In this document: positions 1 through 9,790 of the stretch, piece after piece
How positions within the stretch are numbered: the stretch's first letter is position 1
Layout of the letters: each line of letters begins with the position of its first letter
From: an uncultured Pelagibacteraceae bacterium
GTDB taxonomy: Bacteria > Pseudomonadota > Alphaproteobacteria > Pelagibacterales > Pelagibacteraceae
Direction: 5' to 3'
DNA length: 25,325 nt
Assembly: GCA_902565325.1 (NCBI GenBank)
Contig: CACFEM010000009.1
Location: forward strand, 1-25,325
Notes under the pieces: model-generated
What the model was told of the DNA's origin: nothing
The model's database searches: none
What the model saw: the letters and a program-made list of their open reading frames with translations, nothing else
Program-made: the position numbers and the translations under genes

Positions 1-1215
1 AGTGACCTTAATCCTTATTACCCAAGATTTAAATCACATCAGTTAGAAATTGAAGATACAGGTTTAAATTTTAAAGTTAATTTTTCAAGACAGGGTTTAA
101 TTAAACTTAAAACTTCATCTCAAGATCAAGCTATAGAAATAGTTAGAAGGAGAGTAGATGAGGTTGGAACTAATGAGCCAAACATACTAAAAAGAGGAAA
201 CAATCGAATTTTAGTAGAGCTTCCTGGATTAGATGATCCAATGAGAATAAAATCATTACTTGGTAAAACTGCAAACCTTACTTTTCGATTTGTGACAAAT
301 GACGAAAATGATCGTTTTGGAGTTGAAAAGTTAAAATTTGAAAACGATTTAGAAGAAGCCACAGTTAGTAAAAGAATTATAATAAGCGGGGAAAACTTAC
401 TTGATGCTCAACCAAAAATGGACACACAAGCTAATCAAACAATTGTTTCATTTACTTTAGATAGAGTCGGCGCAAAAAGGTTTGGCAAGGCAACTTCAAC
501 TGGCATTGGAAAACAATTAGCAATTGTCTTAGATGGTAAAATTATTAGTGCACCTGTAGTTAGAGATACGATTGCCAGTGGATCTGGTCAGATAAGTGGT
601 GGTTTTACTTTTCAAACAGCAACTGATCTAGCTTTATTATTAAGATCAGGAGCATTACCAGCACCATTAGAAATAATTGAAGAAAGAACTGTTGGACCTG
701 ATCTTGGACAAGACTCAATTAATGCAGGAATGATTGCTTTGGCAATAGGTTTTATGTTGGTCATAATTTTTATGTTCGTAAAATATAAAATTTTCGGATT
801 AATTACCAATGTAACACTAATAGTTAATTTGTTTATTCTTTTAGGTGTTTTAACTTTATTCGAAGCTACTCTAACATTACCTGGTATTGCAGGTATTATC
901 CTAACTGTAGGTATGGCAGTTGATGCAAATGTTTTAATTTTTGAGAGGATTAAAGAAGAGCTAAAAGATGAGACTAATAATATTTTGGCTTTTGATGGTG
1001 GTTATACAAAATCAAGAACAGCAATTTTAGATGCCAATATTACTACATTATTAGCCGCAATTATTTTATTTTTCATGGGCTCAGGTCCAGTCAAAGGTTT
1101 TGCTGTAACCTTAGGAGTTGGAATATTTACAACACTATTTTCAGTCTATTTCATAGCAAGATTATTCACTAGTATTTATGTATCAAGAAATAAAGATAAG
1201 GAAAAATTAATCTAA
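1..1215 (+). CDS. secD: SecD, protein translocase subunit (5'-truncated by window edge)
   Basis: SecD works with SecF in the inner membrane and uses the proton motive force to help pull preproteins through SecYEG into the periplasm. The frame is open from base 1, so the N-terminus lies outside the window; 404 residues are visible. The part before the first ATG (base 241) is real SecD: it carries the periplasmic P1 segment with AIEIVRRRVDEVGT and ILVELPGLDD. The later P1 portion (KIISAPVVRDTI, then GGFTFQTATDLALLLRSGALPAPL) leads to a membrane domain with about five hydrophobic segments. The SecD signature GMAVDANVLIFERIKEE sits at visible residues 304-320. The stop codon overlaps the secF start (TAATG), so the two are translationally coupled. 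Confidence 0.97.
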   Translation, partial: SDLNPYYPRFKSHQLEIEDTGLNFKVNFSRQGLIKLKTSSQDQAIEIVRRRVDEVGTNEPNILKRGNNRILVELPGLDDPMRIKSLLGKTANLTFRFVTNDENDRFGVEKLKFENDLEEATVSKRIIISGENLLDAQPKMDTQANQTIVSFTLDRVGAKRFGKATSTGIGKQLAIVLDGKIISAPVVRDTIASGSGQISGGFTFQTATDLALLLRSGALPAPLEIIEERTVGPDLGQDSINAGMIALAIGFMLVIIFMFVKYKIFGLITNVTLIVNLFILLGVLTLFEATLTLPGIAGIILTVGMAVDANVLIFERIKEELKDETNNILAFDGGYTKSRTAILDANITTLLAAIILFFMGSGPVKGFAVTLGVGIFTTLFSVYFIARLFTSIYVSRNKDKEKLI

Positions 1216-2105
1216 TGATTGCTTTTAATAAATATTATAATCACTTTAATTTACTTTCATCAGTTTTAATTGTTGTTTCATTACTACTGTTAATATTTAA
1301 AGGGCTTAATTTTGGTATAGATTTTAAAGGTGGTACTTTAATTGAATTAAGAGCTTCAGATTCTAAAATCAATGTAAGTTCATTAAGAGATAGATTTAAT
1401 CAAATGGATTTAGGAGATGTCTCAGTGAAGAAATTTGGCAATGATACAGATTTTTTAGTAAAATTTGAAAATAAAGATAATAAAAAAAATATTATTGAAG
1501 AAATTAAGACTAATTTAGATAAATCTTTTGGAAATAACTATGATTTTAGAAGGGTAGAGAATGTTGGGCCAAAGGTAAGTGCTGAATTATTAAAATCAGG
1601 GGTTATAGCAATATCTTTGTCTTTAGCATTAATGTTAATTTATATTTGGATAAGATTTGAATGGCAATTTAGTTTGGGTGCTATTCTAGCTTTGTTTCAT
1701 GATGTTATTGTAACTTTAGGAGTTTTTTCACTATTTAGTTTAGAAATAAACTTATCAATAATTGCAGCTGTGTTAACAATAGTTGGATATTCAATGAATG
1801 ACACTGTGGTTATTTTTGACCGTGTGCGTGAAAATTTAAGAAAATATTCAGATATAAAAATTTTTGAATTAACAAATATTTCAATTAATGAAACGTTATC
1901 AAGAACTATAATAACTTCTGCAACTACTTTACTAGCTTTATTAGCAATTTATTTTTTTGGTGGAGAAATATTAAAAGGATTTTCATTAGCAATGATACTT
2001 GGTGTTGTTTTTGGAACTTATTCTTCTATTTATATTGCTAATACTGTTTTAGTTAGACTAAGAGTTTCTCAAAAAACTGTTCTTAGAGAAGACGAAAAAA
2101 AATAA
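1215..2105 (+). CDS. secF: SecF, protein translocase subunit
   Basis: SecF is the partner of SecD in the membrane complex that drives the late steps of Sec export. It has 296 residues, normal for the family. After the first membrane segment (about residues 13-30) comes the family motif GIDFKGGTLIEL (34-45), then a short periplasmic domain (about 50-125). Five hydrophobic segments follow, with the signature GYSMNDTVVIFDRVREN at 191-207, which matches the RND-type proton-relay region. The ATG overlaps the secD stop by one base. The gene ends one base before the stop codon of the convergent PuuD-like gene, leaving no room for a conventional terminator hairpin. Confidence 0.97.
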   Translation: MIAFNKYYNHFNLLSSVLIVVSLLLLIFKGLNFGIDFKGGTLIELRASDSKINVSSLRDRFNQMDLGDVSVKKFGNDTDFLVKFENKDNKKNIIEEIKTNLDKSFGNNYDFRRVENVGPKVSAELLKSGVIAISLSLALMLIYIWIRFEWQFSLGAILALFHDVIVTLGVFSLFSLEINLSIIAAVLTIVGYSMNDTVVIFDRVRENLRKYSDIKIFELTNISINETLSRTIITSATTLLALLAIYFFGGEILKGFSLAMILGVVFGTYSSIYIANTVLVRLRVSQKTVLREDEKK

Positions 2106-2106
2106 T

Positions 2107-2709
2107 TTAATATAAGTTTTGAGCAATTACCATTGTAAGCAACATTGGTAATGATAATAAGGTATTTGTTCTTGAGAAAAGCATTGCAGTTTTAGCTGAT
2201 TTTGCTTTTGTTTCTGGATCACTTTCAACTATTCCTAATGCTCTTTTTTGATTTGGCCAAATAACAAACCACACGTTAAATGCCATTATAATTCCTAGCC
2301 ACATTCCAATACCTATGGCTGTATGCTTAGGTACTCCTGAACCTATACTTAAAGTCATTGCATCGTGAAGATATCCATTAAGAAGAGCAAGAATTAAACC
2401 TGAAAGAACAGTTAATGCAGCAGCCCATCTAAAATAAAATAATGCAGCAGGTGCAATTACTTTGCCAATGGCTGGTTTTTGTTCATCTGGAATTTTTCCC
2501 ATATTTGGAATTTGAACAAAATTGAAATACCACAATAATCCAATCCACATAATTGCAACAATCACATGTATATATCTAAACAACCAGCTCCAGAATAGGG
2601 TATCAAAAGCTATCCCACCATTTAAATAAAACAATACTAGAAACAACAATATTGCTATTGCTAATGATGTGTGAATAGTTTTTGATAATGAAGATAGTAA
2701 ATTGCTCAT
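2107..2709 (-). CDS. PuuD-type (urate oxidase N-terminal family) membrane protein without cytochrome domain
   Basis: This 200-residue integral membrane protein resembles the N-terminal membrane domain of PuuD urate hydroxylases (Pfam Urate_ox_N). Recognisable blocks are RYIHVIVAIMWIGLLWYFNF (about 46-65), FRWAAALTVLSGL (about 93-105) and HTAIGIGMWLGIIMAFNVWF (about 129-148), followed by IWPNQKRALG. Five or six hydrophobic helices are visible, and the histidines in the first and third blocks could bind haem. Full PuuD carries a C-terminal cytochrome c domain with CxxCH; here the protein ends at QNLY with no CxxCH, so urate oxidation should not be assumed. Short stand-alone proteins of this type are, as I recall, sometimes mislabelled as NusG. 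It lies 50 bp downstream of uvrA on the same strand. Confidence 0.7.
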   Translation of the reverse strand: MSNLLSSLSKTIHTSLAIAILLFLVLFYLNGGIAFDTLFWSWLFRYIHVIVAIMWIGLLWYFNFVQIPNMGKIPDEQKPAIGKVIAPAALFYFRWAAALTVLSGLILALLNGYLHDAMTLSIGSGVPKHTAIGIGMWLGIIMAFNVWFVIWPNQKRALGIVESDPETKAKSAKTAMLFSRTNTLLSLPMLLTMVIAQNLY

Positions 2710-2759
2710 GATTCTTTATAACTATACACTAATTTTTTAATTTTTTTAAGTTGTTAAAT

Positions 2760-5612
2760 CTAAGTTAAAAGAGGTTTCAAAAACTGACCAGTATAACTGT
2801 CTTTAACCTTGCATACTTCTTCAGGTTTTCCTTCGGCGACAATATCACCACCCTTTACACCACCTTCAGGCCCCATATCTACAATGTAGTCGGCTGTTTT
2901 AATAACATCTAAATTATGCTCAATAACAACGACCGTATTTCCAAGTTTTACAAACGTATGAAGTATTTCTAAAAGTTTTTTAATATCATGTTGATGTAGT
3001 CCTGTAGTTGGTTCATCTAGTATATACATCGTTCTTCCCGTAGATCTTTTTGAAAGTTCTTTTGCAAGTTTTATTCTTTGCGCTTCACCTCCTGATAGCG
3101 TAGTTGCTTGCTGACCAATTTTTATATAACCCAATCCAACTTTTTTAAGAGTTAATAGTTTTGTTTTTATATTAGATATGTTCTCAAAATACTCACACCC
3201 TTCATCAACCGACATATCTAAAACATCAGCAATACTTTTACCTTTGAATTTAATTTCTAAAGTTTCTCTATTGTACCTGGTACCCTTGCATTCATCGCAC
3301 TGTATATAAACATCAGGTAAAAAATGCATTTCATATGTAATTACACCATCACCTTCACAAGCTTCACATCTACCTCCTCTAACATTGAAAGAAAATCTTC
3401 CTGGTTTATATCCTCTCGTTTTAGACTCTGGTAGGCTTGCAAACCAATCTCTAATAGGGCCAAAGGCACCAGTATATGTTGCTGGATTTGATCTTGGCGT
3501 TCTCCCAATTGGAGATTGGTCGATATCAATTATTTTATCAATTAATTCTACACCTTTATAACCTTTAAATGATTTAGGCGCTTTTCTTGCTTTGTTATTT
3601 AAGGTTAAATTTAAGGCATGAAATAGAGTTTGTAATATTAGAGTAGATTTACCACTACCCGAGACACCAGTAACACAAGTAAATGTTCCAGTTGGAATTT
3701 TAAGATTAACATTATTTAAATTATTTCCACTTGCACCATTGATTTCTACAAACCTTCCATTTTTAGCTAAACGTCGTGATTTTGGAATTTCAATTGTTTT
3801 CTTATTAGCAAGATACTGTCCAGTAATACTATTTTTATCTTTTTTAATTTCTTCATATGATCCTTGCGCTGTTATCTCACCACCATTACTTCCAGCTTCA
3901 GGACCAAGATCAATAATATGATCTGCATTTTCCATTGTCTCAGTGTCATGCTCAACAACAATGACTGTATTGCCAAGATCTCGCAATCTTTTTAATGCAT
4001 TAATAAGCTTAACATTATCTTTTTGATGCAATCCAATCGATGGTTCATCTAAAACATATAATACACCTGTCAAACCAGATCCAATTTGTGAAGCTAATCT
4101 TATTCTTTGAGCTTCTCCACCTGATAAAGTTCCAGACTCTCTAGATAATGTTAAATAATCTAAACCAACGTTAAGAAGAAAATTTAATCTTTCGTTGATT
4201 TCTTTTAAAACATGTTCAGCAATTTTAAATTGTCTTTTATCAAGGTTATTTTCTAAATTTTTAAACCATTCTGCTGCATCCAAAATAGATTTTTTTGTTA
4301 CCTCACTAATATTAAGATCGTTGATTTTAACACATAATGCTTCTTCTTTTAATCTATCACCATTACATGCTTCACAGGCAGTATCCGATTGATATTCAGC
4401 AATGGCTTCTCTTTTCCATTCACTATCAGACTCTAAAAATCTTCGTTCAAGATTATTAATTACACCTTCAAAAGTTTTTTTGTATGAATACTTCTCGTAT
4501 CCATCATCATAATTAAATTTAATCTCATCTTCATCAGAGCCATAAAGAATAATATCTTTAATTTTTTTTGGTAATTTTTTCCATTTTTCATCTAAAGAAA
4601 AACCATAATGTTTTGCTAAAGATGCTAAGGTTTGAGCATAATATAGTGTAGTTGATTTTGACCAAGGTTCGATTGCTCCATCAGCTAAACTTTTTCTTTC
4701 ATCAGGAACAACTAAATTTGGATCAACATTTAATTTCATTCCAATTCCCTCACACTCTTCGCAAGCTCCATAGGGGCTGTTAAATGAAAAAAGTCTTGGT
4801 TCAATTTCCTCAATTGTAAAGCCACTCTCAGGGCAAGCAAATTTGGTAGAGTAAATTAATTTTTCAATTTTTCTAAATTTTTGAGGAAGCGTCTCATCTT
4901 CATATTCAACAAATACTAAACCGTTAGCTAAATTTACAGCTGTTTCAATACTTTCAGCTAACCTGTTACCAAGTTTTGAATTTAAAACTATTCTATCGAC
5001 TAAGACTGAAATATCATGTTTAAGCTTTTTATCTAGATTGGGTGATTTTTCTATATCATATAAAACATTATCAATTTTAATTTTTCTAAAACCTCTTCTT
5101 TTGTAACTTAAAATATCTTTTTTATATTCACCCTTACGACCTCTTACCACTGGAGCATAAATATATATTGTTGATTTTTTTGGTAATTTTTTTACTAAAT
5201 CTACTATTTGTGTAATTGTTTGAGAGGTTATTGGTTTACCTGTAAATGGCGAGTAGGGGATACCTGCTCTAGCATATAAGACCCTCATGTAATCATAAAT
5301 TTCTGTTACAGTTGCAACAGTAGATCTTGGGTTTTTTGAGGTATTTTTTTGCTCGATTGCAATAGCTGGACTTAATCCTTCTATTAAATCAACATTTGGT
5401 TTTTTCATTTTATCTAAAAACTGACGTGCATAGGCAGATAAACTTTCTACATACCTTCTTTGACCTTCCGCGTAGATAGTATCAAAAGCTAAAGATGATT
5501 TTCCTGACCCTGATAGACCCGTTATGACCACAAATTTGTCTTTTGGAATCTCTACTGTCACATTCTTCAAATTATGTTCTTTAGCACCCTTAATAACTAT
5601 CTTTTTCATCAT
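2760..5612 (-). CDS. uvrA: UvrA, excinuclease ABC subunit A
   Basis: UvrA is the ATPase of nucleotide excision repair; it dimerises, scans DNA for bulky lesions and loads UvrB. It has 950 residues, full length for the family. The first Walker A is GLSGSGKSS (32-40) and the second GVSGSGKST. Both ABC signatures (LSGGEAQRI) are each followed by a Walker [11 protein letters not shown] in the first half, [10 protein letters not shown] in the second. The C-terminal zinc module CEACEGDG with CDECKG is intact. The first zinc module reads C260-P-E-S263 with C284-E-E-C287, so Ser replaces the second cysteine of the E. coli-type motif. Two ATG codons stand in tandem at the start; either could initiate. 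It is divergent from ssb across 88 bp. Confidence 0.98.
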   Translation of the reverse strand: MMKKIVIKGAKEHNLKNVTVEIPKDKFVVITGLSGSGKSSLAFDTIYAEGQRRYVESLSAYARQFLDKMKKPNVDLIEGLSPAIAIEQKNTSKNPRSTVATVTEIYDYMRVLYARAGIPYSPFTGKPITSQTITQIVDLVKKLPKKSTIYIYAPVVRGRKGEYKKDILSYKRRGFRKIKIDNVLYDIEKSPNLDKKLKHDISVLVDRIVLNSKLGNRLAESIETAVNLANGLVFVEYEDETLPQKFRKIEKLIYSTKFACPESGFTIEEIEPRLFSFNSPYGACEECEGIGMKLNVDPNLVVPDERKSLADGAIEPWSKSTTLYYAQTLASLAKHYGFSLDEKWKKLPKKIKDIILYGSDEDEIKFNYDDGYEKYSYKKTFEGVINNLERRFLESDSEWKREAIAEYQSDTACEACNGDRLKEEALCVKINDLNISEVTKKSILDAAEWFKNLENNLDKRQFKIAEHVLKEINERLNFLLNVGLDYLTLSRESGTLSGGEAQRIRLASQIGSGLTGVLYVLDEPSIGLHQKDNVKLINALKRLRDLGNTVIVVEHDTETMENADHIIDLGPEAGSNGGEITAQGSYEEIKKDKNSITGQYLANKKTIEIPKSRRLAKNGRFVEINGASGNNLNNVNLKIPTGTFTCVTGVSGSGKSTLILQTLFHALNLTLNNKARKAPKSFKGYKGVELIDKIIDIDQSPIGRTPRSNPATYTGAFGPIRDWFASLPESKTRGYKPGRFSFNVRGGRCEACEGDGVITYEMHFLPDVYIQCDECKGTRYNRETLEIKFKGKSIADVLDMSVDEGCEYFENISNIKTKLLTLKKVGLGYIKIGQQATTLSGGEAQRIKLAKELSKRSTGRTMYILDEPTTGLHQHDIKKLLEILHTFVKLGNTVVVIEHNLDVIKTADYIVDMGPEGGVKGGDIVAEGKPEEVCKVKDSYTGQFLKPLLT

Positions 5613-5651
5613 AATTTTAGTTGCTTTGAGTTAATAAAATTAATATTCAGA

Positions 5652-5670
5652 AGAATTGTGATATAATTCT
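5652..5670. promoter_or_regulatory. Palindromic candidate operator between uvrA and ssb
   Basis: The sequence AGAATT-GTGATAT-AATTCT is an inverted repeat with perfect 6-bp arms and a 7-bp spacer. Its right half covers most of the candidate ssb extended -10 element, and it lies 40 bp upstream of the uvrA start. uvrA/ssb is a classic SOS-controlled divergent pair in gammaproteobacteria. The site does not match the alphaproteobacterial LexA direct repeat GTTC-N7-GTTC, so the regulator is unknown. A chance palindrome in A+T-rich DNA remains possible. Confidence 0.35.
5659..5667 (+). promoter_or_regulatory. Extended -10 promoter element for ssb
   Basis: TGATATAAT is a perfect match to the extended -10 consensus TGnTATAAT. 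It would give a transcript start near 5674, about 27 bases before the ssb ATG. No good -35 hexamer is seen at 16-18 bp upstream, which fits an extended -10 promoter. Confidence 0.5.
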
Positions 5671-5700
5671 AATTAACTAATTTAACAAATATTAAATATT

Positions 5701-6150
5701 ATGGCTGGAAGTTTAAATAAAGTATTATTAATTGGTCGTTTGGGCGCAGATCCTGAAATTAAGCAAATGGTAAATGGTAAAAGTGTTGCCAGATTAAGCC
5801 TTGCAACAAGTCAATCTTGGAAAGACAAAAACACAGGTGAAAAAAAAGAGAAAACGGAGTGGCACCGTGTAGTTGTATTTAACGAAGGTTTGGTAAATGT
5901 TGTTCAACAATATTTAAAAAAAGGTTCTCAAGTTTATGTTGAGGGACAACTTACGACAAGAAAATGGAAAGATGAACAATCTGGACAAGACAAATACTCA
6001 ACTGAAATAGTTATACAAGGATATAATTCTTCACTGACAATGTTGGGAGGAGGAAATTCTGGTGGCGGAATTCAAAATGACACAACTCAACAAAATAATA
6101 TTGAGGATTCTTCTCAAGTGTCAGATATGGATGATGAAATTCCATTTTAA
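5701..6150 (+). CDS. ssb: Single-stranded DNA-binding protein
   Basis: SSB coats single-stranded DNA during replication, repair and recombination and recruits partner proteins through its C-terminal tip. It has 149 residues, slightly shorter than E. coli SSB. The OB-fold occupies about residues 1-110 and opens with [20 protein letters not shown], with the family blocks EWHRVVVF and [16 protein letters not shown] Gly/Gln/Asn-rich linker follows (about 117-135), and the acidic tip DMDDEIPF (142-149) is intact. There is no Shine-Dalgarno sequence before the ATG. It is divergent from uvrA and is followed 5 bases later by gyrA, so the two are probably cotranscribed. Confidence 0.97.
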   Translation: MAGSLNKVLLIGRLGADPEIKQMVNGKSVARLSLATSQSWKDKNTGEKKEKTEWHRVVVFNEGLVNVVQQYLKKGSQVYVEGQLTTRKWKDEQSGQDKYSTEIVIQGYNSSLTMLGGGNSGGGIQNDTTQQNNIEDSSQVSDMDDEIPF

Positions 6151-6155
6151 CTTCT

Positions 6156-8735
6156 ATGAAAAATACCGAAGAGTTTAAAGATAAAAATATAAAATTAATC
6201 TCAATGCATGATGAGATGAGCTCATCATATCTTTCTTATGCAATGAGCGTAATTGTAAGTCGTGCTCTTCCTGATGTAAGAGACGGTTTAAAACCAGTTC
6301 ATAGAAGAATTTTATATGCAATGTACAAAGGCGGATATGATTGGTCTAAACAATTTAGAAAATCTGCAAGAATAGTCGGAGATGTTATTGGTAAATATCA
6401 CCCGCATGGTGATCAATCTGTTTATGATGCTTTAGTAAGAATGGTACAAGATTTCTCTATGAGTTTACCATTAATTCAAGGCCAAGGAAATTTTGGTTCT
6501 ATTGATGGTGATCCAGCTGCAGCAATGAGATATACCGAAACTCGCTTGTCAAAAGTTTCTCAATATTTAATTGATGATATTGAAAAAAATACAATTACTT
6601 TCAAAAGCAATTATGATGAAACTGAGAAAGAACCAAGTGTTTTACCAGCGCAGTTTCCAAATTTATTAGTAAACGGAGCTGGTGGTATAGCCGTTGGTAT
6701 GGCAACAAGTATACCTCCACATAATTTAGGTGAGATTATAGATGGTACCTTAGCCTTAATAGATAACAAAGATATTAAAATTAAAGAATTAATGAAACAT
6801 ATACCTGGTCCAGATTTTCCAACTGGTGGTGTAATTATAGGTAAAGATATAATTAAACAAGGATATAACAATGGCAGAGGGTCCTTTAAGATAAGGGGTG
6901 AAATTTCAATTGAGCAACAAAAAAACGGACGTGAAAGACTTATAATAACTTCTATACCGTATCAAGTAAACAAATCTGTTTTAAATGAAAGGATTGCTCA
7001 ATTAGTAAGAGAAAAAAAAATTGAAGGAATAAGAGATATTAGAGATGAGTCTAACAGAGAAGGCATTAGGGTAGCAATAGATTTAAGAAACGGTGTAGAA
7101 CCAGAAACTATAAAGAGACAATTATATAAAAATACTCAAATAGAGAGTTCATTTGGTTTTAATACTTTAGCTATTGTTGAAGGAAAACCACAAACTTGCA
7201 CCCTAAAAGATTTTTTATCTAATTTTTTAACTTTTAGAGAAGATGTTGTAATTAAAAAAACCAAATTTGATCTTCAAAAAGCTGAGGAACGTGCTCATAT
7301 ATTAATAGGATTATCGGTTTCAGTTGAAAATTTGGATAAAATAATAAAAATTATTCGATCATCTAAAACACCAGATGATGCTAAAGTATCAATTTTAAAA
7401 ACCAAATGGAAAATAAATAAATCACAAAAATTAATTTCTTTGGTAGAGGGAAAAAAGGGCAAAAATCTTTATTCTTTATCTGAACCACAAGTTTTAGCTA
7501 TTTTAGAATTAAGACTTCAAAAATTAACTGCATTAGGAATAAATGAAATCGAAGTTGAAATTAAAAAACTAGCTGAACTAATCACTAAATATAAAAAGAT
7601 TATTTCATCAAAAAAAGAACTTTTAAAAGTAATCAGTGAAGAGTTAAAAAATATTAAAGAGAAATTTGCTATTCCAAGAAGAACTAAAATTATAGATGCT
7701 GTTTTAAATTATGATATTGAGGAAACAATCCAAAAACAATCAGTTATAATTACAGTTACCTTACAAGGATACATAAAAAGAGGTTCCTTAGATGGAGTAA
7801 AAAAACAAAAAAGAGGTGGCAAGGGAAAGTCAGGCATAACAACTAGAGATCAGGACTCAGTTGTTCAAACATTATCTGTGAATACTCATACTTCAGTGCT
7901 TTTCTTTTCTACCGAGGGTTTAGTTTACAAGATCAAAGCATGGAAAATTCCAGAGGGGTCATCTTCATCAAAAGGAAAATCTTTATTTAATATTTTACCT
8001 TTGAAGAGTCATCAAGCAATAAGCTCAATTATGCCAATGCCAGAAGATGAAACTGATCTAAAAAATTATCAAATTATATTTGCTACTGCTCAAGGCAAAG
8101 TAAGAAAAAATAGTTTAGAGGACTTTTCATCAATTAATGCATCTGGAAAAATTGCGATGAAATTAGATAACAATGATAAAATTGTTGGTGTTAAAATTTG
8201 TAAAGATGATCAAGATGTAATTTTAAGCACAAAATTTGGAAAATGTATTAGATTTGAAGCCAAAAAGTTAAGAGTTTTTAAAGGTAGATCTTCTAAAGGA
8301 ATTAAAGGTATAGAGTTAGCACCTAATGATCAAATTGTATCTTTATCAGTTATCGATAATGATAAAATTAATAAAAATGGAAAAAAATCAAAAGATGAAA
8401 AATCTGAATTAAAAGCAAGAGAAAAATTTGTTTTATCAATAAGTGAGAATGGTTATGGTAAAAAGACCTCACATACAGATTACAGAGTTACTAACAGAGG
8501 TGGAAAAGGCATTATAGGAATAGTAAACTCACCAAGAAATGGAAATATTACCTCATCCTTTCCTGTTTTTGAAGGTGATGAAATTTTAATTTCTACGAAT
8601 AAAGGTAGGGTTATAAGAGTTGCTGTGAAAGAAATTAGAACAGCAGGAAGAAATACTCAAGGAGTTAGAATAATTAAGTTATCAGGAGAAGAAAAAGTTG
8701 TTTCAGCAATTAAAATTGATGATAATTTAATTTAA
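6156..8735 (+). CDS. gyrA: DNA gyrase subunit A
   Basis: GyrA carries the DNA breakage-reunion activity of gyrase, which introduces negative supercoils with GyrB. It has 859 residues. The N-terminal domain contains [19 protein letters not shown] and the catalytic tyrosine Y126 in [10 protein letters not shown] (E. coli Y122). The quinolone-determining region reads [10 protein letters not shown] (82-91): Gln87 occupies the position of E. coli Ser83, while Asp91 (E. coli D87) is kept. The C-terminal beta-pinwheel has a GyrA box, QKRGGKG, one residue away from QRRGGKG; this supports GyrA over ParC. The acidic C-terminal tail of E. coli GyrA is absent. Its TAA overlaps the coaD ATG by one base. 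Confidence 0.97.
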   Translation: MKNTEEFKDKNIKLISMHDEMSSSYLSYAMSVIVSRALPDVRDGLKPVHRRILYAMYKGGYDWSKQFRKSARIVGDVIGKYHPHGDQSVYDALVRMVQDFSMSLPLIQGQGNFGSIDGDPAAAMRYTETRLSKVSQYLIDDIEKNTITFKSNYDETEKEPSVLPAQFPNLLVNGAGGIAVGMATSIPPHNLGEIIDGTLALIDNKDIKIKELMKHIPGPDFPTGGVIIGKDIIKQGYNNGRGSFKIRGEISIEQQKNGRERLIITSIPYQVNKSVLNERIAQLVREKKIEGIRDIRDESNREGIRVAIDLRNGVEPETIKRQLYKNTQIESSFGFNTLAIVEGKPQTCTLKDFLSNFLTFREDVVIKKTKFDLQKAEERAHILIGLSVSVENLDKIIKIIRSSKTPDDAKVSILKTKWKINKSQKLISLVEGKKGKNLYSLSEPQVLAILELRLQKLTALGINEIEVEIKKLAELITKYKKIISSKKELLKVISEELKNIKEKFAIPRRTKIIDAVLNYDIEETIQKQSVIITVTLQGYIKRGSLDGVKKQKRGGKGKSGITTRDQDSVVQTLSVNTHTSVLFFSTEGLVYKIKAWKIPEGSSSSKGKSLFNILPLKSHQAISSIMPMPEDETDLKNYQIIFATAQGKVRKNSLEDFSSINASGKIAMKLDNNDKIVGVKICKDDQDVILSTKFGKCIRFEAKKLRVFKGRSSKGIKGIELAPNDQIVSLSVIDNDKINKNGKKSKDEKSELKAREKFVLSISENGYGKKTSHTDYRVTNRGGKGIIGIVNSPRNGNITSSFPVFEGDEILISTNKGRVIRVAVKEIRTAGRNTQGVRIIKLSGEEKVVSAIKIDDNLI

Positions 8736-9229
8736 TGAGTAAAATTGCAATTTATCCTGGAACATTTGATCCAATCACTTTTGGACATATAGATGTAATA
8801 AAAAAATCATTAAAATTATTTGATAAAATAGTAGTAGGTGTTTCAGATGCAAGTAACAAAAATTATTTATTTAGTTCTGAGGAAAGAATAGAAATAGTAA
8901 ATAAAGCCTTATTTAAAGATCTAAAATTAAATAGAAAAAAAATAAAAGTAGTATCATTTGGGTCTTTAACCACTGATTTATGTAAAAAATATAAATCAAA
9001 CATTATTCTAAGAGGATTAAGAGCTGTATCTGATTTTGAATACGAATTTCAATTAGCTGGTATGAATAGAAAATTGAGCCAAAATATAGAAACAATTTTT
9101 TTAATGTCTGATGTAGAAAATCAAATCATTTCATCAAGATTTGTTAAAGAGATTGTTAAATTAAAAGGTGATATAAAAAAATTTACTACAAAAAGTACAA
9201 TTAAATCATTAAAAGATAAATATGAATAA
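8735..9229 (+). CDS. coaD: Phosphopantetheine adenylyltransferase
   Basis: CoaD transfers AMP from ATP to 4'-phosphopantetheine to make dephospho-CoA, the penultimate step of coenzyme A synthesis in the cytosol. It has 164 residues, typical for the family. The nucleotidyltransferase motif TFDPITFGH is at residues 10-18, giving the T/HxGH signature. RGLRAVSDFEYEFQLAGMN forms the substrate-binding block, and ISSRFVKEI corresponds to the usual ISSSLVKEI element. The start overlaps the gyrA stop (TAATG), and the 3' end overlaps the cyclophilin start by 8 bases, so it sits inside a coupled transcript. Confidence 0.97.
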   Translation: MSKIAIYPGTFDPITFGHIDVIKKSLKLFDKIVVGVSDASNKNYLFSSEERIEIVNKALFKDLKLNRKKIKVVSFGSLTTDLCKKYKSNIILRGLRAVSDFEYEFQLAGMNRKLSQNIETIFLMSDVENQIISSRFVKEIVKLKGDIKKFTTKSTIKSLKDKYE

Positions 9230-9782
9230 AATTTTTATTAAACTACTAATTTTGTTTTTTTTAATTACCAATCAATCAATAGCCGAGGAGAATATAATGA
9301 TATTAAAATTAAAAGATGGTGACGTAAAAATTGAATTATTTGAAGATGTTGCGCCAAATCATGTTAAAAGAATTAAGGAATTAGCAAATAGCGGTAAATA
9401 CGATAACGTTGTTTTTCACCGAGTTATTGATGGATTCATGGCTCAAACAGGTGATGTGAAATTTGGAAATTCAGAATCTAAAGATTTTGATCTTAGAAGA
9501 GCAGGTATGGGTGGTTCAGACTTCCCTGATTTAAAGCAAGAATTTAATAGTTTACCACATGATAGAGGAACTTTATCAATGGCAAGAGCTCAAGACCCTA
9601 ATAGTGCAAATAGCCAATTCTTTATTTGTTTTCAGCCAGCTCCTTTTTTAGATCGACAATATACAGTTTTTGGAAAAGTAATCGAAGGAATGGAATTTGT
9701 TGATAAAATCAAAAGAGGTGACCAAAACAATAATGGTGCTGTTACTGACCCAGATAAAATTATTAGTTTCAAATCTCAATAA
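9222..9782 (+). CDS. Cyclophilin-type peptidyl-prolyl isomerase, predicted exported
   Basis: This protein catalyses cis-trans isomerisation of prolyl bonds during folding. It has 186 residues. Residues 1-21 form a Sec signal peptide (K3/K7, hydrophobic core 8-15, cleavage predicted after S-I-A21), placing the mature enzyme in the periplasm. The cyclophilin domain spans about 26-186, with FHRVIDGFMAQTGD (65-78), the catalytic Arg67, Gln75, SQFFI (131-135) and FLDRQYTVFG (142-151). Phe142 stands where human CypA has Trp121. The start overlaps coaD by 8 bases. Met26, at base 9297, has GAGGAG six bases upstream and would give a leaderless cytosolic form, so a second start is possible. Confidence 0.93.
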   Translation: MNKIFIKLLILFFLITNQSIAEENIMILKLKDGDVKIELFEDVAPNHVKRIKELANSGKYDNVVFHRVIDGFMAQTGDVKFGNSESKDFDLRRAGMGGSDFPDLKQEFNSLPHDRGTLSMARAQDPNSANSQFFICFQPAPFLDRQYTVFGKVIEGMEFVDKIKRGDQNNNGAVTDPDKIISFKSQ

Positions 9783-9790
9783 TTTTTTTA

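Noticed and set aside
3739..3921. Open frames on the opposite strand of uvrA, gyrA, nhaA, secD and other genes
   Set aside because: They lie antisense to well-conserved coding sequence and their products show no recognisable domain, so they are shadows of the real genes.
5658..5670. LexA (SOS) box in the uvrA-ssb spacer
   Set aside because: Neither GTTC-N7-GTTC nor its reverse complement occurs in the spacer; only an unrelated AGAATT palindrome is present.
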